Source of the DNA: Aliidongia sp035943795
GTDB taxonomy: Bacteria > Pseudomonadota > Alphaproteobacteria > ATCC43930 > CGMCC-115725
Length of the DNA stretch: 64,000 nucleotides
Direction of reading: 5' to 3'
Assembly (NCBI RefSeq): GCF_035943795.1
Contig: NZ_DASZBY010000116.1
Location: forward strand, 38,241-102,240
Of this stretch, positions 59,562 to 64,000 are shown one piece after another. The notes below the pieces were generated by a model, which was given only the letters and a program-made list of their open reading frames with translations, made no database searches and had not been told where the DNA came from. How positions within the stretch are numbered: the first letter of the stretch is position 1; every line of letters begins with the position of its first letter. The position numbers and the translations under genes were made by a program.

Positions 59562-61124
59562 TCACTTGGACTTGGACATCTCGTCGACGTTGTAGATCTG
59601 TTCAAGCATCGGATTGAACACGAAGCCCTTCACGTCGCTGCGCAGCGCCACCTGGCTGTTCTTCTGGAACAGGTAGACGTAGGCCGCGTCGGCGACGGTG
59701 ATCTTCTGGGCTTCCTGGTACAGCTTGGTGCGCTCCGCCTGGTTGGACTCGACCGCCGCCTTGCGCACCAGTTCGTCGACCTTGGGATTGGAGTAGAACG
59801 AGCGGTTGCCCGACAGCCCCTGTTTGCCGGAGTCGAACCAATAGTTCATGAACATGTAGGGGTCGGAGAAATCCGGGCTCCAATTGCCGATGGCGATGTC
59901 GAAATCGCCCTTGCCCAGGCGTTCGCGGAACGTGGCGTTGGCGATGTTCTCGATCGACACGGTGGCGCCGACCTCTGCCAGGTTGGACTGGGTCGCGAGC
60001 GCGATCGGCTCCCAATTGGGATCCTTGTTCGACATCACGAAGCTCAGCTTGATCTTCTCGGCGCCGGCGGACTTCAGCAGTGCTTTCGCCGCGGCCGGAT
60101 CATGGGCCGCCGGCTTGATCGAGGCATCGTAGCCCCACATGCCTTCGGGGATCGGGCCGCCCATGGGCTTGCCCTTGCCCAGCAGGATGCCGTCGATGAT
60201 CGCGCCATCGTCGATGGCGGCAACGATCGCGCGCCGCACCTCCGGCTTGTCGAGCGGGGGCCGCTTGTTGTTCAGGTAGAGATACGTGACCTTGAGGCTC
60301 GGATACTCGCTGACCGTGATGCCGTTGCCGGCCTTCTTCAACGCGTCGAGCTGGTCGCCCGGCAGATCCTCGGCGATGTCCAGGTCGCCGCCCTCGAGCT
60401 GCAGGCGCCGCGCCGACGCTTCGGCGACGATCTTGGTTATGACCTTGGAGAAGGGCGGCTTGGGGCCGGCGAACTTCGGGTTCGGCTCGAGCACGATGCT
60501 CTGCCCCTTCTCCCAGCTGGTCAGCTGATAGGGTCCGCTGCCGGCGGTATGGCCGGACAGCCAGCCCTGGGCCTGGTCGCCATCCTTCTGATGCTCCATG
60601 ACCTTCGGGTTGACGATGGCGGCGCCGTTGTTGGCCAAGGTGTAGAGGAACGGCGCGAACGGCGTCTTCAGCTGGAAATGCACCGTCGTCGGGTTGACGA
60701 CCGTGACCACGGTCCCGTCCGGGAAGGCTTCCGACGGTCCCTGCTTCAGGGCGAACAGCCGGTCGAACGAGAATTTGACCGCGGCGGCATCGACCGGCGT
60801 GCCGTCGGCGAAGCTGTTGCCCGGCTTCAGCGTGAAATCCCACGCCAGATTGTCGGCCGAGACGGTCCATTTCGTGGCGAGGTCGCCCTCGACGCTCGTC
60901 AGGCCCTTGCCGTTCTCGGTCTTGTAGCGGACCAGCCGCTGATAGGCCGGGTAGGTGACGGTCCAGTCGTTGTTGTCGACGGTTACGCCGGGATCGAGCG
61001 TCTGCGGATCGGCGGACTTGCCGATCACCAGCACGTCCTTGGCGGTGGCCGCCCAGGCGGCGGGTGCCGCGGCCGCGGCGGCCAGGACGGTGATGGCCGC
61101 CACTATCTTGCTTGCATCTGACAT
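59562..61124 (-). CDS. Oligopeptide-type ABC transporter substrate-binding protein
   Basis: 520 aa, SBP_bac_5 family. The Sec signal is MSDASKIVAAITVLAAAAAA with cleavage near AAWA-ATA. The mature part has VLVIGKSADPQTLDPGVTVD and the ligand region GYDASIKPAAHDPAAAKALL. Family members bind peptides, opines, nickel or sugars. The associated RpiR regulator hints at an amino-sugar or sugar-like ligand, but the sequence does not decide. Confidence 0.92.
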   Translation of the reverse strand: MSDASKIVAAITVLAAAAAAPAAWAATAKDVLVIGKSADPQTLDPGVTVDNNDWTVTYPAYQRLVRYKTENGKGLTSVEGDLATKWTVSADNLAWDFTLKPGNSFADGTPVDAAAVKFSFDRLFALKQGPSEAFPDGTVVTVVNPTTVHFQLKTPFAPFLYTLANNGAAIVNPKVMEHQKDGDQAQGWLSGHTAGSGPYQLTSWEKGQSIVLEPNPKFAGPKPPFSKVITKIVAEASARRLQLEGGDLDIAEDLPGDQLDALKKAGNGITVSEYPSLKVTYLYLNNKRPPLDKPEVRRAIVAAIDDGAIIDGILLGKGKPMGGPIPEGMWGYDASIKPAAHDPAAAKALLKSAGAEKIKLSFVMSNKDPNWEPIALATQSNLAEVGATVSIENIANATFRERLGKGDFDIAIGNWSPDFSDPYMFMNYWFDSGKQGLSGNRSFYSNPKVDELVRKAAVESNQAERTKLYQEAQKITVADAAYVYLFQKNSQVALRSDVKGFVFNPMLEQIYNVDEMSKSK

Positions 61125-61178
61125 GTCGGAAAGCCCCCTGTTAAGGATGTTGAGATCGTATGCTTTTTCTGGTTTCGA

Positions 61179-62033
61179 CTACTTCATGTATTGCCCGAAC
61201 AGCTCCTGGGCGTCGGACAGCCGGTCCAATTGACGTTTCACCGCGTCGCCGAGCCGGTCGGCGACGTCCAGCGTGAGCAGGCTGAGCGCGAAATGGATGC
61301 CCAGGGTCGAGCGGAACAGGAAATCGGAGTCTGCCGGCAAAGCCACCACATGGGGCGTAATTTCCGCAGCCCAGTGGCAGAATTCGTCGCAGAACACGAT
61401 GACGTCCGCGCCCTGGTCGCGCGCCGCCCTGGCCAGCACCGGACCGTTGCGGCCATAACGGAACACGTCGATCAGGATCAGCGTCCGCTTCGGCGCCGGA
61501 TCGGTCAGGACCTTGGCATAGACGCCGTCGCCGCCGTCGAGTTCATGGACGTTGGGCCGCACATAGCCCAGTCGCAACGCCAGGCCGGTGGCGAGGTAGC
61601 TCATGGTCTGGAACCCGGTGACGAATACGCTGTCCGCCTCGGCGACCAGCCGCGTGATGTCCTGCCAGATCGGCTTCGTGCGGTACTCGCAGACCTTGCG
61701 CATGGAAGCGACGGCCGCCTGGTACTGCACGTCGTTGTCGAGCGATGCGCGGCCCTTCTGGAATTCGTCGAACCTGCTGCCGATCCGGCTGACCGACGGG
61801 CCATAGACCTGGCGCCTGGTGACCTTCTTGGCGGCGGCCACATTCTCGAAGCCCAGCTTCTTGAAGAAGCGGGTCACGGTCATGGCGCTGACACCCGAGC
61901 GCTCGGCGATCGCGGCGCTGGTCTCGATCAGCACGGCGTCGGGATTGGCCGTCAGATAGGCGGCGACCCGCTTCTCGAGCTTGGTCAGCCCGGCCGCGCG
62001 CTCGGTCATCACCTCCAGCAGGTTTTCAACCAT
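61179..62033 (-). CDS. RpiR/MurR-family transcriptional regulator
   Basis: 284 aa. The N-terminal RpiR helix-turn-helix (TKLEKRVAAYLTANPDAVLI, SGVSAMTVTRFFKKLGF) is followed by a SIS domain (about 120-250) with FVTGFQTMSYLATGLALRLG and TLILIDVFRYGRNGPVLARA. SIS domains bind phosphosugars. It lies 54 bp upstream of the binding-protein gene and probably controls the operon autogenously. Confidence 0.9.
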   Translation of the reverse strand: MVENLLEVMTERAAGLTKLEKRVAAYLTANPDAVLIETSAAIAERSGVSAMTVTRFFKKLGFENVAAAKKVTRRQVYGPSVSRIGSRFDEFQKGRASLDNDVQYQAAVASMRKVCEYRTKPIWQDITRLVAEADSVFVTGFQTMSYLATGLALRLGYVRPNVHELDGGDGVYAKVLTDPAPKRTLILIDVFRYGRNGPVLARAARDQGADVIVFCDEFCHWAAEITPHVVALPADSDFLFRSTLGIHFALSLLTLDVADRLGDAVKRQLDRLSDAQELFGQYMK

Positions 62034-62211
62034 GACCGCGCGGCTCCATGCTTCCCGGGCACCACGCTATGACGGATTTCTACCGTCTTCAATAAAATGT
62101 TACGGCTTTATCTTTTCTGTTGATTTGCCGCGCGCCGACCAAGGTCGTGCGCAAGCGATCGACCAGGGTATATATTCCGCAGGGCAAGTCACAAGGCGAT
62201 GGGGCGACGCG

Positions 62212-62952
62212 ATGTCGATCGAATGGGCGCATGTCGGCCCGACCCTGGTGGCGGCGTTCCTCGCCTCGACGGTCGAGTTCGTCGAGGCGCTGACGGTGGT
62301 GCTCGCGGTCGGCACGGTCCGCGGCTGGCGCGGCGCGCTGGCGGGTGCCGGGGCGGGTTTGCTGGTGCTGCTGGCGATGATCCTCATCCTGGGGCCGGCC
62401 CTGACCCGGATTCCCCTGGGTCCGGTCCAACTGGTGGTCGGCACCCTGCTGCTGCTGTTCGGCATGCGCTGGCTGCGCAAGGCGATCCTGCGGGCCGCGG
62501 GCGTGATCCCGTTGCACGACGAGGCGGCGGCCTTCGCGAAGGAAACCGCATCCCTCAGCGGCCTCGGCACCAGAGATCGTGGCTGGGATCGGGTGGCGAT
62601 CGCCGCCGCCTTCAAGATCACCATGTTGGAAGGGATCGAGGTCGTCTTCATCGTGATCGCGGTCGGTGCGGGCGGTCAGGGATTGCTGCTGCCCGCTATC
62701 CTGGGTGCGCTCGCGGCTTTGATCGCGGTCGTGCTGCTGGGCATTCTGGTGCACAAGCCGCTGACCAGGATCCCCGAGAACCAGCTCAAATTCATCGTCG
62801 GCGTCCTGCTCTCGGCCTTCGGCGCCTTCTGGGTCGGCGAGGGCATCGGCCTCACCTGGCCGCGTGGGGACTGGTCCATTCCCGGCTTGATCGCGGGCTT
62901 CCTCGCCGCCGCCCTGATCGCCGTTCCCGTCTGCCGGAAACGGGCCGCCTGA
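62212..62952 (+). CDS. Uncharacterised membrane protein (COG4280-like)
   Basis: 246 aa with six to seven membrane segments. Two acidic intramembrane motifs recur: FLASTVEFVEALTVVLAVGT near residue 15 and FKITMLEGIEVVFIVIAVGA near 133. They are arranged as an inverted-repeat-like pair, reminiscent of cation exchangers such as the UPF0016/GDT1 group. Transport of a divalent cation is inference. It is followed by a small membrane protein with TGATG overlap. Confidence 0.75.
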   Translation: MSIEWAHVGPTLVAAFLASTVEFVEALTVVLAVGTVRGWRGALAGAGAGLLVLLAMILILGPALTRIPLGPVQLVVGTLLLLFGMRWLRKAILRAAGVIPLHDEAAAFAKETASLSGLGTRDRGWDRVAIAAAFKITMLEGIEVVFIVIAVGAGGQGLLLPAILGALAALIAVVLLGILVHKPLTRIPENQLKFIVGVLLSAFGAFWVGEGIGLTWPRGDWSIPGLIAGFLAAALIAVPVCRKRAA

Positions 62953-63161
62953 TGGGCTGGCTCGGGACGATCCTGCGCGAGGCCTACGGCCTGTTCGTCG
63001 ATGACGGCCTGTTCGCCGTGGCGATCCTGCTGTGGCTGGGCGTGACCTGGCAGATCCTGCCGCGCCTGGGTCTGCCACCCGATTTGGCGGGCATCGTCCT
63101 GTTCGGCGGCCTCGCGCTGATCCTGCTGGAGAGTGCCGTCCGACGGTCCAGGCGTCCCTAG
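62952..63161 (+). CDS. Small two-helix membrane protein
   Basis: 69 aa starting MGWLGTILREAYGLFVDDGL, with two hydrophobic segments (FAVAILLWLGVTWQILP and LAGIVLFGGLALILLESAV) and a basic tail RRSRRP. Its ATG overlaps the stop of the COG4280-like gene, so it is probably an accessory subunit of that membrane protein. Confidence 0.65.
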   Translation: MGWLGTILREAYGLFVDDGLFAVAILLWLGVTWQILPRLGLPPDLAGIVLFGGLALILLESAVRRSRRP

Positions 63162-63163
63162 GG

Positions 63164-64000
63164 TCAGTCCCGGAACACGACGGTGCGATGCCCGTTCACC
63201 AGCACGCGGTCGTCGAGGTGCCAGGCGAGTGCGCGGGCGAGCACGCGGCGCTCGATGTCGCGGCCCTTGCGGACCAGGTCCTCGGCCGAATCCTGGTGGC
63301 TGATCCGCTCGACGTCCTGTTCGATGATCGGACCCTCATCCAGGTCCGCCGTCACGTAATGCGCGGTGGCGCCGATCAGCTTTACCCCGCGTTCCTGGGC
63401 CTGGTGATAGGGCTTGGCGCCCTTGAAGCCCGGCAGGAAGGAATGATGGATGTTGATGCAGCGGCCGGACAGTTCGGCCGACATCTCGTCGGACAGCACC
63501 TGCATGTAGCGGGCGAGCACGGTCGTCTCGGCCGCGGTCGCGGCGATCAGGTCGAGGATCTGCGCTTCCTGCCGCCGCTTGGTCTCTTTGGTGACCGGCA
63601 GGTAGTGGAATGGGATGCCGTCGAAATCGAGGTGGGGATAGGTCTCGCGCGGGTGGTTCGAGACGATCCCGACGATATCCATCGGGATCTCGCCGATCCG
63701 CCAGCGGTACAGCAGGTCGGCCAGGCAATGGTCGAATTTGGAGACCAGCAGCATGACGCGCCGCCGCTCGTCGCGGGCGCGGATCCGCCAGCTCAGCGCG
63801 AAGTGCCGTGCCACCGTCGCGAACCCGTCGCGCACCGCATCGATCGTCTGGGCGGCCTCGTCGGCGCGGTTGAAGCGGATGCGCGCGAAGAACTTGCCGC
63901 TGTCGGTATCGTCGTACTGCTGGGCCTCCAGGATGTTGCAGCCCTGGTCGAACAGGTAGCCGGAGACGCCGGAGACGATGCCCGGCCGGTTGGCGCTGGA
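63164..64000 (-). CDS. purU: Formyltetrahydrofolate deformylase (5' end outside window)
   Basis: 279 residues are visible, cut a few residues after the start. The N-terminal ACT domain reads SSANRPGIVSGVSGYLFDQG with NILEAQQYDDTDSGKFFARI. The formyl-transferase-like domain has NIHHSFLPGFKGAKPYHQAQ and VTADLDEGPIIEQDVERISH, carrying the catalytic Asn, His and Asp. PurU hydrolyses 10-formyl-THF to formate and THF, balancing one-carbon pools. It converges on the small membrane gene with a 2-bp gap. Confidence 0.92.
   Translation of the reverse strand, partial: SSANRPGIVSGVSGYLFDQGCNILEAQQYDDTDSGKFFARIRFNRADEAAQTIDAVRDGFATVARHFALSWRIRARDERRRVMLLVSKFDHCLADLLYRWRIGEIPMDIVGIVSNHPRETYPHLDFDGIPFHYLPVTKETKRRQEAQILDLIAATAAETTVLARYMQVLSDEMSAELSGRCINIHHSFLPGFKGAKPYHQAQERGVKLIGATAHYVTADLDEGPIIEQDVERISHQDSAEDLVRKGRDIERRVLARALAWHLDDRVLVNGHRTVVFRD

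Overview
The window is high-GC DNA with dense, often overlapping operons. It is rich in ABC and TRAP uptake systems, short-chain dehydrogenases and one-regulator-per-operon catabolic clusters. This is typical of a soil-type alphaproteobacterium (Rhodospirillales or Hyphomicrobiales-like). That placement is inferred from gene style only; no rRNA or other phylogenetic marker is present. I saw no insertion sequence, prophage, CRISPR array, tRNA or rRNA. Both edges cut a gene: a 2-keto-4-pentenoate hydratase-type gene on the left and purU on the right.

Left part (1-9 kb): a hydratase fragment, a frameshifted remnant of a 2-hydroxyacid dehydrogenase, a LysR regulator divergent from a flavodoxin-fold quinone reductase, a Mfd-type coupling factor, a DUF2252 protein, a tiny His/Ala-rich protein with an AT-rich palindromic promoter region, and a transglutaminase-like protein with an altered triad.

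8.8-16.8 kb is one long minus-strand operon. It runs IclR regulator, a 578-aa protein of unknown family, a 235-aa protein, an M19-type dipeptidase homologue lacking half of its metal site, and a PotABCD-like ABC importer. 16.9-27.4 kb is a two-armed catabolic island. The minus arm has a TauD-type dioxygenase, an SDR and an NMT1/SsuA-type binding protein. The plus arm has an ACMSD-type amidohydrolase, a sugar-isomerase-like barrel, a cupin, an SDR and a ThuA-like protein. A LysR gene is divergent from an ABC ATPase and a double-length permease. A 24-nt sequence repeated upstream of both plus-strand transcription units links the two ends.

27.5-39.6 kb is a CoA-thioester degradation cluster: acyl-CoA-type phosphotransferase, LIV-type transporter, two SDRs, a 64-aa protein, a PaaK-like CoA ligase, a DUF35 plus thiolase/aldolase pair, and an enoyl-CoA hydratase. 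It is bracketed by two TGTC-S-GACA palindromes that fit the adjacent GntR regulator. 39.7-48.2 kb carries an MFS carrier and a RuBisCO-like protein operon (DUF1537 kinase, RuBisCO-like protein, VOC protein, fused TRAP DctQM, DctP). That operon is divergent from a LacI regulator, with a perfect 21-nt operator between them.

48.2-55.5 kb encodes a gamma-resorcylate/hydroxyquinol pathway: decarboxylase, FAD hydroxylase, hydroxyquinol dioxygenase, maleylacetate reductase, MFS carrier, MarR regulator, GST and DoxX. It contains a 51-nt perfect inverted-repeat promoter region. 55.6-62.0 kb is an RpiR-regulated Opp/Dpp-type ABC operon. 62.2-63.2 kb holds a membrane protein pair, followed by purU.

The two most promising under-described systems are the RuBisCO-like/TRAP operon and the split ABC-TauD-amidohydrolase island with its repeated control element.
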